A stretch of 64,000 bases of DNA from Icerya purchasi. Taxonomy: Eukaryota > Arthropoda > Insecta > Hemiptera > Monophlebidae. The stretch is from the NCBI GenBank assembly GCA_039619475.1, contig CM077116.1, positions 457,125,576 to 457,189,575 of the forward strand, written 5' to 3'. The stretch's first letter is position 1; each line of letters starts with the position of its first letter. A program made the position numbers and the translations under genes. This document shows positions 26,001-36,329 of this stretch, piece after piece. Below the pieces are notes generated by a model. That model was given only the letters and a program-made list of their open reading frames with translations. It had not been told where the DNA came from and did not search any database.

Positions 26001-28889
26001 TTTTCTTATCACCTAGAAGACGGACGCAAATGAAACACGCCGGTTTTGTTTCCAGTACTGTTTTCATTCGTTTACATGAATTCTACGCAAAATTCGTATA
26101 ATTGGAACAATCCTTAAAATTTCCATCCGCAAAGAAAGCTTTTTCTGATTTTCCCTTTTTCCTTTTTTTTTTTTTTTCATTTTTGGATCTAAATTAATCA
26201 TTAAACGATTGTATCATGTTCCGGTAATAAATTTTTCGTCAAAAAACCTCGTTCCTTGCAGGATGACAGCAGATTCGCGCCAAATAGATTATTATCGATT
26301 CCCGAAAGTTTCTTTGTTTGCGAGGGAAAAGTGAAAAATTTACCGAATATTATTAATTGTATATTAATTTTCAATTATTCGCCGCACGCTTTCGAACGTA
26401 ACTCCTCGAATTCCACCCTAGAGAATTACTGCACGTACTTTCGACACACCGGAATCCCTAGAAATAATATCGATGTTTTTATTATACATGTAAATGCCAT
26501 TTCGTTAGGACAATATTGAATTTGTACCCTAATTGCGGTTAGCATTTTAATAACTTCATCGAAGATATTCTTTAATATGACAAAATTTTAGCAAATCTCG
26601 CTTCGTCTAGTTCAGTGTTACATTCTGAATCATTGCAAATCACGTTTAAAAATAGTTTAAAATTATACCAGAAAACAAAACCAAACGAATGAAAAGAGAG
26701 AAAAAAGAGAGAAACCTACTTTAGCTAATCAGTGTCCAACTTTCATGTGATTCCTGGAAAGTCCGTACGTAAAGATCTAGTAGAAATATGGATCGGAAAC
26801 TAACAAAAGTACCGCAGCGGCAAATCCACCGGTAGTACTTCTAGTCATGTAGCAAAGTACCAAAGTAAATTGAAAAAGAAAGAAATCTACCGGTATTTCT
26901 CTAGCAGTACCGGGATTAGCTAAAGAGAAACATGTTTCGAGCTTGCCAGTAGAAATTTGAGAAATTGACGCGAAGAAAAAAATACTCAATACGTGGGCCG
27001 GTCCTCAGCGTCGAGTAATACTTGAATTCCGATTTAATTATCTACTCCTGACCTGTTGTGTTCGACGCTACAAGTACTTCTTCGATTTTAGCGAGTCACC
27101 AAGAGCGCATACAACATACACAACGTACACAGGCGAGCAGATGGACGTATTACGAGAATCAGGTACTTCAGACATCTGAGAGAACTACACGCACATTGTA
27201 TATTGCACATTTTCGCCCCTTAAAACTGTGAGCCTGTTTCGGTGCAATGTCGTGTTCAGGTGTCTCATTTATAAATATGTATAAGCTTGACGAAAATCTG
27301 TCGACCACTGTTACAGACGAAAAGCGGTATCGGCAATTTCGAAAAGTTTATTAGTATAAGCGGACACATTTAAAATGGATTCCTCGATGTAATTTTAATT
27401 CTCTTTTAAATAATGTATTTCGATTTTTCTTGATTATAAGACGAAGGAGCTGCTTATGTTTCACTTTATAAAGTTTACTTCACAATCCTTTTTACTTAAT
27501 TATTTATTTATTTATTTCCTTTCTGAATTAATTTTGAATTATTCTTTCCTATCGTCCGCGTAAATAATTTGTCCTTTATCGAAATTAAAAAATCAGTTTT
27601 CCATTACAATAAATTTAATTTCTTATCTTTTATAATTAAAAAAAAAAAAAATAATGATAAAAATAAAAAAGTGGCTGCTTAATTTCTTTTTGTTTGTGTG
27701 GTAGTGCGTGCGATTGTATGTTGAGATCCGAAAAAATCAGGATTCGCTGATAAAGTTACTGCCGATCTAAGAAGTATTTTCATTTATCGTTTTAAACGAG
27801 AGGTGATTTCTACGGCTTTTGATGTAGTAACATTCAACTATGGGAGGGGGTGGACTATGTTTTTTTACAGGTAGCGTTTAAATGTTAATAATACTAGCGT
27901 AACTTTTTATTCTTCCGATCTGTCATTTACCACGTTACTGATTTCAAACACGAACAATACGTTAAAGCGAGATTAGATTAATTTTATAACCGCCAAGCAT
28001 AGTTTTCTTTATAACGTTATCCATCATAAAGCAAAGCAGCTCGGTTAAATGTCTGGCCAAAATAACTTACCGCTTAGTTTTTAATTGAATTACTGTGAAG
28101 AGACTTTTGCAGTTGAAAAATTTGAAAAAGTAAAAGTAAGACAATAACATCCAAATGAGAAGCCATTGCTTATTTGTAAGTTCTCAAGAATTTATATCAG
28201 AGGAATCGTCTAGAATTTTCCTAATATATCTTCCAACGAGGATTTTTAAAATTGCTTTACATTTTCCTGCAAAAGAAAAAAGGAAAAAAAAAGAAGCGTA
28301 ATAACGATTATTATCAAATATACGATATTCCGTAAATATTAAATTTTCATACAGCGCTAAATAATCTTCCAGCACGGTACAAGTGGAACAATAGCGACTT
28401 GTTGCGAAAACCGTTATAGCTTATCTGCACTGGCAATGACAAATCGCGTTATACTTACTCAAAACCGAAACTCGATAGCTAGAAAATTTTGGCACAAATA
28501 AAAAAGAAAAAAAAAAATGTTTCCCATAATTTGAATAAATATCTAAAAACTGATAAAACAAAATGAAATGAATTAATTTATAAAAACAATGGTATGTGTT
28601 ATCACAAAAATTACAATAACATATTTTTGAAAATTAAGTGCATGCGTAAATTTCTTGTTTTTTTTTGCATAACAATTATTTTATAAATATTTCTTATAGC
28701 TTATATAAACCGAGTAGTTATTGAAAATCATTTTCCTTTTCCTCTGTCTGTCGGTTACAAGTCATTTGGCTGCTAGCAAATTATTGTATAAATATACACA
28801 TATATACATATACATATAAATGATTCCGATAATACACTCAAACACTTGAGGCACCGCAAGAAGTTACGTGTAGGGATGTCGCGCCGCTC
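23031..28889. other. No gene recognised; several unassigned open frames
   Basis: 23040-24240 is purine-rich on the plus strand. 24290-24380 belongs to the GGTTCCC repeat family (listed separately). 25014-25869 carries four overlapping frames of 61-113 codons (for example 25534-25869, 111 codons, and 25174-25515, 113 codons). None has a motif I recognise and composition does not clearly favour one frame, so I leave them uncalled. 26777-26989 (minus, 70 codons) is similar. The rest is AT-rich spacer. Confidence 0.55.
24290..24380 (+). repeat. GGTTCCCGT repeat family, fragment 1
   Basis: Contains GCTGGTTAAATTGGTTCCCG followed shortly by GATGTGTCAAATCTGTCC. The same words recur at 34015-34105 (same strand) and 37285-37385 (reverse complement, CGGGAACCAATTCGAC and GATTTGGCACATCAAT). 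It is a diverged family with no coding content seen. Confidence 0.6.
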
Positions 28890-29395
28890 AAGCATACCGA
28901 CTGCAAACTGCCATAGAAAATAGTCAGTTTGTTGTGTCGCTAGTTATATTGAAAAAAAACTTCTAAACAAAGCAATGAAAAAATTTAATATCGATTTGAC
29001 CAACACTTGCAGAGTTATACAAAAAGTATACAGACGATATTACAATATATTTGGAATGAAAGTCAATTCTCAGTCCTTTTCGAGTTGTGAATATGGAAAT
29101 ATGCTACCTGAAAACTTACCACTGCAGTAGAAGCTATTGATCATTAGGATGAACAGTTTTTTCCTTTGATAAAAAGCTTCTTATTATATATATTAGCCAC
29201 ACTTCCAATGATCACTGTGACCGCAGGAAGATGTTTCTCCAATTAAGAACCTACATTAGGAATCGAATGGGTGCCGAAAAAACATTGGTCTTACCCTTAT
29301 GAGCATTCACCTTGACCCGGCGGTAAAACTATATAGATTCTAACGAAATTGTAAATAAATTGGCAATAAGACGTAAACGACTGAATTTAAAATTT
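28890..29395 (+). pseudogene. hAT-family transposase remnant with C-terminal dimerisation domain
   Basis: Plus-strand translation around 29160-29395 gives, over two frames, LATLPMITVTAGRCFSN, then TYIRNRMGAEKTLVLPL and IDSNEIVNKLAIRRKRLN. This is the hAT C-terminal dimerisation domain: the alternating small and hydrophobic run before E/G-R-x-F-S, then LR...R-x-R-M-x-x-E, then the short helix at the protein end. Stops (TAA at 29244, TGA at about 29300) and a frameshift break it. Upstream, 28890-28990 contains FVVSLVILKK in one frame, which fits the equivalent region of the ZMYM-type subgroup of hAT proteins, but this is weak. No terminal inverted repeats were found. Dead copy; upstream border uncertain. 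Confidence 0.75.
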
Positions 29396-29834
29396 TAAAT
29401 TATTATACATTCTTAATCAATTATTATAGAAGATTAAAAACCGCTGTTCGCAAATTATCAAAAAATCAGTCACGTTCGCACCAGAAGGTGAATACACATT
29501 AGAAGATGACTTCCAACAACCAATAAACTAAACACCAGAAAAATGCTAGAGACCACAGGACTTCGCCTCCCACAACCAAAACAATCAGATCACCCCGGTC
29601 ATTTAAACTTTAGTAATTGCCGTATGCTGAAATAACCTATGCAGTTACACATGGCTCATGGTAAGAAAAAAAAAATCTATAAGCAAAGAATAAAATAAGA
29701 TTTTATTATTTAATATAATAAATAATAATATAATATAATAACATAGAACGACCTACTATTTTATTTTGCTTAAAAAAAAATTATGAAAATTTCAGATTTG
29801 AACACCCCCCCATTTAAAAGCTATATACATGTCC

Positions 29835-29886
<52 letters not shown>

Positions 29887-30448
29887 ATATATATATGTAT
29901 GTATATATGTGCAGAATAAAATAAATGTCTCATATGATGTAAAAATCTTTCAAATTTCGTTACAAGATTTTCTTATTACGCTCGGCATAAGAGAATGACA
30001 CAGTTATTAATATACCGAGTGAAAATCGGCTATGGCAACTTATATGAGCTTAAAATTATAGTAGCATATAAAAAATCATCGCGCGCAGTGACGCGGTCAC
30101 ACAAACTCATTAACTTCAAAAGATTTTGACGTGTGAATTTAATTTAAAAAAAAAAATGATACCTTGTTCCAAGCAAAAAGTAAGTTTTTACCGAACAGAT
30201 ACACTATTCTTTGTTGCGCTCACGTTGTTAGGTCGGCATGTTAAAAAACTTACTCCGAGGATTAAAAAATAATTTATGAAATAAAAATCATTAAAGAAGT
30301 CCATGAAAAATCAAAAATTACTAGTCTCTTCAAAATTAAAAAAATGTTGAAACAGTGTGCCATTTTCTGAACTGTAAAGTTAAAATTTTTTCCAGGTACT
30401 CAGTAATCATTATTAGTAGTATATGTATCAAACGTCATTAACCAATAA
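29396..30448. other. No gene recognised; (TA)n microsatellite at 29838-29910
   Basis: AT-rich spacer. The TA tract starts near 29838 with TATG interruptions after 29877, and the 71-codon frame over it is a microsatellite translation. Nothing else identified. Confidence 0.65.
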
Positions 30449-31084
30449 AATATTATCAAAGATTGAAAATAAAGCGAATTTTTAATGTGGCTAGACTTAA
30501 AGTATAAGCAACCACGAATAAATATAGACTTGAAAGATGAAGTTAGCAAAAATTAAACCACTGCAGTTTTCACGTGTTGTAATTTTTAATCTTTTCTTAT
30601 TTTTATCGACTCCGCAAAAAGAAAGTTACGTATTATATTGTTTGATTTTTTTTTTTTTTTTTTAGATTTTTTACCGCAACTTTGATTATTCGGATCCATT
30701 ATGACGCTTTGTCATCCGAAAGTTTACCGGACAGTAGTTGTACCATATGAGAGTGTCGATGAGAATCGGAGAGAACACTCAGTAGTGATTAAAACGTGAA
30801 AACCGGGGGCATTAATTCATAAAATATTATCCATGTCATTCACCACGAAAACGTAGATTGGAAATAAAGTGAATTTTTAATGTGGCTAGACAAAAAATAT
30901 TTGAAATATAAACAACTACGAATGAAGATAGAATTGAAAGAAATAGTAACGAATTTGAAAAACGCCTCACATTTACCATTGGCGGAAATATTACGTATCT
31001 TAACATTACTGTATTACTTTTGCCCATATGACCTGAGTCCAGTGATACGTCCTTTGTTCATTGGTAATTGTTCCGTATAATAGT
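30449..31084 (+). repeat. Dispersed repeat D, copy 1, with partial internal duplication
   Basis: 30548-31084 aligns with 40882-41354 along its length. Shared runs include CCACTGCAGTTTTCAC, TACCGCAACTTTGATTATTC, TATGACGCTTTGTCATCCGA and GGACAGTAGTTGTACCATAT. In addition 30449-30545 repeats a piece that also occurs inside the unit at about 30818-30940 (GAATTTTTAATGTGGCTAGA in both). Copy 2 has only the inner one. Open frames inside (66 and 63 codons) are not conserved in copy 2. Class unknown. Confidence 0.85.
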
Positions 31085-32152
31085 AGTCGGTCCCACATAA
31101 GTATATCGATAATGAGAGAAATATTTTTTCTTACCTTAATATAACCAGAGAAAAATTAGTCAAAAAGTTTAGAATATGCAGGAAAAATATGCATAGCCAA
31201 AATTTTACAATTAAACGATAATCGCGAGTGGTGCTATTATCAAGGTTGGTTTATAAGCTTCGAATAAAAAGTTATTTTAAACTCCCAAAGAAGCTCATCC
31301 TGACGAAACTCGAACATTACACTCCTTAACCAATGGTCAACTCTTTATGGAGTGCTGAAAGTAACAACATCTTAGGACATTTTAGATCTCTATTTGCAAC
31401 TTGTAGCTCGAAAATATTCACTAAATCGTTTTCTAAAAAAAAAAACAAAAACAAAAAGAACTAGACCGACTTTCTAAATACTTAATAAAAATACGTTAAA
31501 AAGTAAAAAACAATTACTTGATAAGAAGAAAATATATTTTGCAGTAACATATAATATCTTAAAACGGAATATTATCTTGAACAACATTAATATTAAGAGC
31601 GGCAGGCGCAAAATTCAAATTGCAACAATAATTTAAAAACGCATTAACTACTCTAGCTGTTTCCAATACCTGGCTGTGTAGCAAACGTGTGTGTGGGATT
31701 AATTATTATTCCCGTTTAATATGATTTTTCAATTAGAATTAGAACTTGGTGTGCTGAGACTTTAATGAAGGTATGAAAGTTGTTTAAGCATAATATTTCA
31801 TTAAGGTAATAGGTTTAACTACTGTTCGATATAATATTCTTTCGAGTGTAATTATTTTTTAGTTTTTAGTGAATTTTTATTAAACTTTTAAAAGTAAATC
31901 AAGTCGATACTTTTTTTAAAAAATGAAAACTGTTTTATATAGATATTATTATGTTCCCCTCGACTTTGTAATTTTTTCAACCCGTTTATATTTGTTTAGT
32001 CCCCGAAAAACGGTTGTAATTTTGTTTCCCCTGCTACTTGGTGCCCGTGTCTTATGTTTGAGATACATTTAAAAGAAGCCAATCGCTGTGTGGAAAAAAT
32101 TTTAATTTTTAAATAATTTAATTTTTAAATGTTATTCAAGTATTCCGTTAAA
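31085..32152. other. No gene recognised
   Basis: AT-rich spacer with an A-rich run at 31435-31460. No motif identified. Confidence 0.6.
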
Positions 32153-32220
32153 AAAAATAAACTTTATTGAACAATATAAAATCTTTATTAAACAGAAATT
32201 ATTTTTAAATTAAAAATTAA

Positions 32221-32469
32221 AATAACGAACATATTGCTGTCATTACACACGGGCATATTAGTAAATCATCTGTTGCGGAACACATTATTATTAATAAACA
32301 TAGACTAAAATCAAATATAAAAGACGACCTCGAAATAATAAAATATATTAATAATTATAACATACTCAATAGCGCCGAAACGTATTACATTAATAAATTT
32401 AAAGATAACTTAATTAATAATAATCTTATAATTAATAATAACCCGCTATATAAAATTAAATATTCATGA
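32221..32469 (+). pseudogene. C-terminal GIY-YIG endonuclease fragment of a Penelope-like element
   Basis: The frame opens right after the left inverted arm (preceding stop at 32218-32220) and runs 82 codons to TGA at 32467-32469 without an ATG start. It contains NEHIAVITHG, KSSVAEHIIINKH, DDLEIIKYINNYNILNSAE and, near the end, NNNPLY. In Penelope-type proteins the GIY-YIG domain ends with the same order: an R-x-x-E-H helix, a K-S-x-V/F-A-x-H segment with a second His, a hydrophobic 'iL' strand, a conserved Glu in an L-N-x-x-E helix, and an N-x-x-x-x-P-L close. The upstream GIY and YIG strands and all of the reverse transcriptase are missing. Bacterial or other GIY-YIG proteins are unlikely given the foldback setting. 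Identified by motif memory only. Confidence 0.7.
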
Positions 32470-32526
32470 CATATCGATATATGTATTATATTAGATTCGT
32501 TTCAATTTTTAACTTTAATTATTAAC

Positions 32527-32569
32527 GCCATGAATATGGAGCAAGTGACTCCGGAAACATGTCGGCACG
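32527..32569 (+). ncRNA. Hammerhead-like core downstream of the GIY-YIG fragment (candidate)
   Basis: CATGAATA, then stem GGAG (32538-32541) and CTCC (32549-32552) over CAAGTGA, then GGAAAC (32553-32558) and ATGTCGGCACG. The order box, stem, GAAAC matches hammerhead ribozymes known from Penelope-like terminal repeats, but the first box departs from CTGANGA. Probably a decayed or alternative structure. Confidence 0.3.
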
Positions 32570-32640
32570 TTTTAATACTTTTAATTTAAAAATAATTTCT
32601 GTTTAATAAAGATTTTATATTGTTCAATAAAAATAAACTT

Positions 32641-33424
32641 GTAAATGATTTTCATGATAGAAACAGTTTTATCCCCACCAGAGTCGTCTTATTAGTTAGA
32701 TTAATAATATAATTATAATCCTATTAGAATTTTTTAATATGCTATCAGCTTCACGCGGATGATCTTAGATGTAAACGTAATTGTAGGAATTCATACGTAC
32801 GATACTGAAATGTTTCGTTTTTCGCTTTTCTGAATTTCCGTTTCATTTTCGAAATTTTGAAGTTCTCCAGCATAGTCGTTTTCGGTCTCATTGTTGCTAT
32901 CGGTATATATGTTATCGGAGCAAGCGGAACGGTTTTCGGATAAATTAATATTATTTACCGTTTGATATATATTAACTTAGGTTTTACTTTTTCCATTATC
33001 GTAATAAAAAAACAAAAAAAAAACAAAAAAAAAAAACAAAAAAAAACAAAACCTGGAGCGTTCATATAAAGTTACACCCCAAAATACATTTCCTCGAAGT
33101 TTTAAAATGTAGTTATAGACATTAAAAAAAATTTGTTGTAAGGACAAACTGAGACTAGTAAAACGAACAAATTATTCATCCCATTCAATATCGTTACTTT
33201 TTTCACAGTGTATAAGGCAAGCGTACTGAATGAAATTAATTATTATAGACACGTACGTTAATGATGTCGATGAAAGAAATGAAGGAAATAAAAAGAAATA
33301 TTTTGTAAAAAGATTACGGTAAAAAGAAAAACGAAAATGGTAGCGATTGAAGACAATACTCGAATAGAAAAATAAACTGGCCAAGTTTACTTTACTTCTA
33401 AATTAATTTTAGAGCAGACATAAC
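32641..33424. other. No gene recognised; A-rich tract at 33005-33050
   Basis: AT-rich spacer. The 45-bp tract of A-runs separated by single C (33005-33050) could be an old retroposon tail on the plus strand, but no coding or LINE 3' sequence was recognised before it. Confidence 0.55.
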
Positions 33425-33695
33425 TGCGCATAGCTCAACGTGCAAAGCCATCGAGTATGACGCCCAACTAACGTAAACCATCTGTATGAGGTCACGGGTT
33501 TGAGACTTGTCTCAATTCGGATCCAAGTCGCTTCGAAGTTTGTACCTAATTTGAAATTGAATATTAGTTATACCAGAGAAATTTGGGAAAGTAAAGGCGA
33601 CCGAGAGAAAGGAAAGGGCCCTCCTGCTCTCATTAGTGCCGTCGGGCTTACTACACTGTGAATCTTAATTTCATAATCCATGATACCTTATCAAG
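33425..33695 (+). repeat. Candidate tRNA-derived SINE
   Basis: The head contains TAGCTCAACGTG (33431-33442), close to a pol III A box, and GGTTTGAGACT (33497-33507), a degenerate B box at a plausible distance. A body follows with AGAGAAATTTGGGAAAGTAA (33575-33594) and on to about 33690. The body recurs, diverged, at 58075-58195, so the sequence is dispersed. There is no simple tail at the right end. It could also be a tRNA pseudogene fused to another repeat. Confidence 0.5.
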
Positions 33696-33989
33696 GATAT
33701 GAGATTAACTTTAATGTTTTAGTAAAATCAAAGTTTTTCTTTGGCTAAATATTTGAATATTTCATTTCTGTTAGCAGTCAAGTTTTGCAGCTTATCGCAA
33801 AGCCGTACTTTTGCTAATTATATATTGATTACAAAATTAGTTCAAATTGTTGGTATTTGAAACGAAAAAACTTAGTAACTGAATGACGAAGTTACCAGTG
33901 TTAACAGAGAACAGCGTTCCGTGATATGTTGGAAACTTCTTAAAATCCATTTCGAAATGAACAGAGACGTCCAAGCATAGTATAAAAAT

Positions 33990-34230
33990 TCGGATGTGGT
34001 CGAATTGGTTCCCGTAAAAAACTAGAATTACTGCATTAGCTGGTCAAATTGATTCCCTGGTTAAATCAATCTTCAATTTAAAACGGTCGAATTGATTCCC
34101 ATTGTTACTAGAATAATTGATGAATCAATGGGTTTATATACTTTATTAAAACGTGATATTTGACCAAAAAGAAATATGTTGTTGATGGTAGTGGTGAATT
34201 TCGCATAAGAAATGACGTTAAGTAAAATTA
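33990..34230 (+). repeat. GGTTCCCGT repeat family, fragment 2
   Basis: Holds GTCGAATTGGTTCCCGT, then AGCTGGTCAAATTGATTCCC and GGTCGAATTGATTCCCA, so the motif occurs three times within 100 bp. It ends with GGTAGTGGTGAATTTCGC and ACGTTAAGTA, which recur inverted at 47598-47640 (TTTAACGTAATA, GCGAAATTCACCACTACC). Confidence 0.65.
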
Positions 34231-34753
34231 ATTTACCTCTAATTGCATTTGATTTTTTTTTTTTTTTTTTTCGAACATATAGATATGAAATATAAATCGT
34301 GAATAACTACACAGGAGTGTTGAGCTGTGTGAACATTCATTCATTGGTAAAGTATTGTAAAAGTACTAAATGTAGTTTACAATTATCTATTTCCTATTTA
34401 CAGTTCAGATTTTTTTAAAACAGATAACAATAATACACAAATTGAAGACAGCTGGCAACATAGATATGCGATATCGCTTGCAAAGTAACGAGAGAAAAGT
34501 GTTTTAAACGTATCCATAGTTAAATGTAATAAAAAAAAAAAAAATTATAAATAATACATATATATATATATTGATGGAAAACGATTATAAATGATACAAA
34601 AATTAAACGAAAATGTACAATCAATATATGTATTTTAGAATATAAAATCACGATGAGAGTTCGTGTAGCAGGCATGAACCTTAATAAAAAAAAAATTAAA
34701 CTTTTGTTATCTGTCCCGGCTGATATTCCGTCATAGCTTTGGTTACAAATAAT
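34231..34753. other. No gene recognised
   Basis: AT-rich DNA with a poly(T) at 34254-34271, an A-run at 34531-34544 and a short (TA)n at 34556-34570. Nothing identified. Confidence 0.6.
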
Positions 34754-36235
34754 ATTTTTTTTTTTTTTTTTTTTTTTATATGATATTCCCTGATCTTCAG
34801 TATGCCGTATTTAACTGCTGTGGCTATCACGACATACCGAAACGGGATTTGCGGTTATATAGTTTTAGCTATCCTGTTTATGTTAAGAAAATTAATGACG
34901 GAATCTATTGCTGTTTGGGTGTTTGATAGCATATCGGGAAGTGTTTTATATGTTAAGAGTTTCTTAGTTGATAGGAATGCTGTGCATTCTATTAATAAGT
35001 GTTGAACGGTTGGCATGAAATTTCCCATACAGAAAGGGCACTGTGTTGGTGGAGATGTCCCATTTAGAAGGTGGTCGTGCGAGATTGCGGTGTGGCCTGT
35101 CCGCAGTCGGCTGATTATACTGAATTCTCTGCGGGAACAATTTGTTGGAGGCCACCATGGCTCGATCGTTGTCTTTACCTGGGCCAGAAAAGTCTGACAG
35201 GCGGTCCATTGTCCCTTCCATTCTTGTTTGCTTATCGCTAGAAAGAATTGTGCCATGGATGAAGGGGGAGGCGAGTATCTGTTCTGCGGAGCTCGTAGTG
35301 CTGATTGTGCCATTGCGTTCGCTTGTTCATTCCCTCGTATTCCTGCGTGACCAGGGACCCACATAAACGTCACCTGGCCCTCGGACTTCTGTATGTCGAT
35401 GATCATACGAAGAATTTGAGTGCTTATTGTATTTCTTGTTTTAGGGCTGGATATGGCTTCTAGTGCTGTCAGAGAATCTGTGATTATTAATATCTTCTTG
35501 TTGGGCTCACACAGAGACGTGTATTGTAGCCCATATAATATGGCGTACATTTCCGCGTCTAGTACTGTGCAACCATCATTGAGGCGGAAAGAATATGTCT
35601 TATCCGATACTACGAACGCACATGCTGTCGGTGATATGACTGTGGAGGGGTTATTCCGAACACCATCTGTGTATACTATAACGTGGTCGGTGTATTTATT
35701 TATTGTATTTTTGGCCATTACGATGGCGTCAGTTAGGTGCTGTCTGGAGTTGTTTTTGAGTGATACTATTATTGGGGACTCCCATGGGGGAACTAATGTT
35801 AGGTTTTGCATAGGGTTCATTGGATTTATATTATTTGAATTTAATAAGCCACGAACTTCAGGCACAGGATCGTTTGAAAAACTTGGTGTGCATAGGGAGT
35901 TAATAGCAGCCACAGGAGCATGTGTCAAGGACAGAAGGGCATTACATCGTCTATGATAGTCCCTGTAGTATGACAACGGCGGGCACCCCAACAAATTGCA
36001 CATACTGGATCCAGGAGTAGTACGATGAGCTCCAAGAATTGAACGAAGGGCAGAATTATGGATTGCATCTAATGAATTTATTAAGGACTGACATGCTTGG
36101 GAGTAGGCGGGACACCCGTACATGATTTTAGATAAGATGATGGATTTATACACTGATAGAAGAAGCTTGGGGTGAAAGTTATATTTAGGATTTGATAAGT
36201 ATTTGATAATGCCGAGGGATTTTAAACACTTTTTT
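34754..36235 (-). mobile_element. 5'-truncated LINE with RNase H, poly(A) tailed
   Basis: On the minus strand the element starts near 36235, where the reading frame begins abruptly after a stop. It continues through the ORF to 34855, a short 3' UTR (34854-34778) and a poly(A) tail of about 24 (T-run 34754-34777). Truncation at the 5' end, the tail and the intact frame mark a recent target-primed insertion. AATATTA flanks both sides and could be the target-site duplication, but it is short and AT-only. It sits next to an older LINE fragment of the same orientation (36330-37175). Confidence 0.9.
34855..36153 (-). CDS. LINE ORF2 C-terminal half: RT thumb, RNase H, CCHC knuckle
   Basis: An open frame of 432 codons (first codon GTG, not a true start) that stays open upstream to about 36234 with KSLGIIKYLSNPKYNFHPK. 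Residues 1-75 match the RT thumb region of jockey/I-type LINEs (SKIMYGCPAY, RSILGAHRTTPGSS). Residues 157-285 are an RNase H fold: D163 (YTDG), E201 (LDAEMYAI), D226 (ITDS), then WVPGHAGIRGNEQAN, where the fourth acidic residue is Asn (279). Residues 372-390 form C-x2-C-x9-H-x4-C, the usual C-terminal zinc knuckle. The protein ends 42 residues later. RT catalytic domain, endonuclease and ORF1 are lost by truncation. In life it would prime and extend element cDNA at the target site and degrade its RNA template. This copy cannot do so, yet has no internal stops, so it is young. The clade is I/jockey superfamily; I cannot be more exact. Confidence 0.93.
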   Translation of the reverse strand: MYKSIILSKIMYGCPAYSQACQSLINSLDAIHNSALRSILGAHRTTPGSSMCNLLGCPPLSYYRDYHRRCNALLSLTHAPVAAINSLCTPSFSNDPVPEVRGLLNSNNINPMNPMQNLTLVPPWESPIIVSLKNNSRQHLTDAIVMAKNTINKYTDHVIVYTDGVRNNPSTVISPTACAFVVSDKTYSFRLNDGCTVLDAEMYAILYGLQYTSLCEPNKKILIITDSLTALEAISSPKTRNTISTQILRMIIDIQKSEGQVTFMWVPGHAGIRGNEQANAMAQSALRAPQNRYSPPPSSMAQFFLAISKQEWKGQWTACQTFLAQVKTTIEPWWPPTNCSRREFSIISRLRTGHTAISHDHLLNGTSPPTQCPFCMGNFMPTVQHLLIECTAFLSTKKLLTYKTLPDMLSNTQTAIDSVINFLNINRIAKTI

Positions 36236-36329
36236 TAATATTTTGATAAGTAATACAACACAAACAGTACAACACGTTATATCAGAAGATCATTAACTAA
36301 AATAAAATCGGAAAACAATCTCTTCTTCT

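Larger units (their letters stand above)
32153..32640 (+). mobile_element. Foldback unit C: short Penelope-like element with 52-bp inverted ends
   Basis: Arms 32164-32215 and 32579-32630 are perfect 52-bp inverted copies. Immediately outside and slightly overlapping them, AAAAATAAACTT occurs at 32153-32164 and 32629-32640, a candidate 12-bp duplication (low complexity, but exact and placed at the arm edges). Between the arms lie an 82-codon tail of a GIY-YIG-like protein (32221-32469) and a GAAAC-core stem (32527-32569). Penelope-like elements encode reverse transcriptase plus GIY-YIG and carry terminal repeats in direct or inverted order. The layout therefore fits a severely 5'-truncated copy joined to an inverted terminal repeat. 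Confidence 0.75.

Noticed and set aside
33425..33510. Functional tRNA gene
   Set aside because: The B box is degenerate and no cloverleaf with paired acceptor stem could be drawn. A SINE head is more likely.
35420..35956. 178-codon plus-strand open frame
   Set aside because: It lies antisense to the LINE RNase H frame, whose domains are clear. It has no motif of its own.
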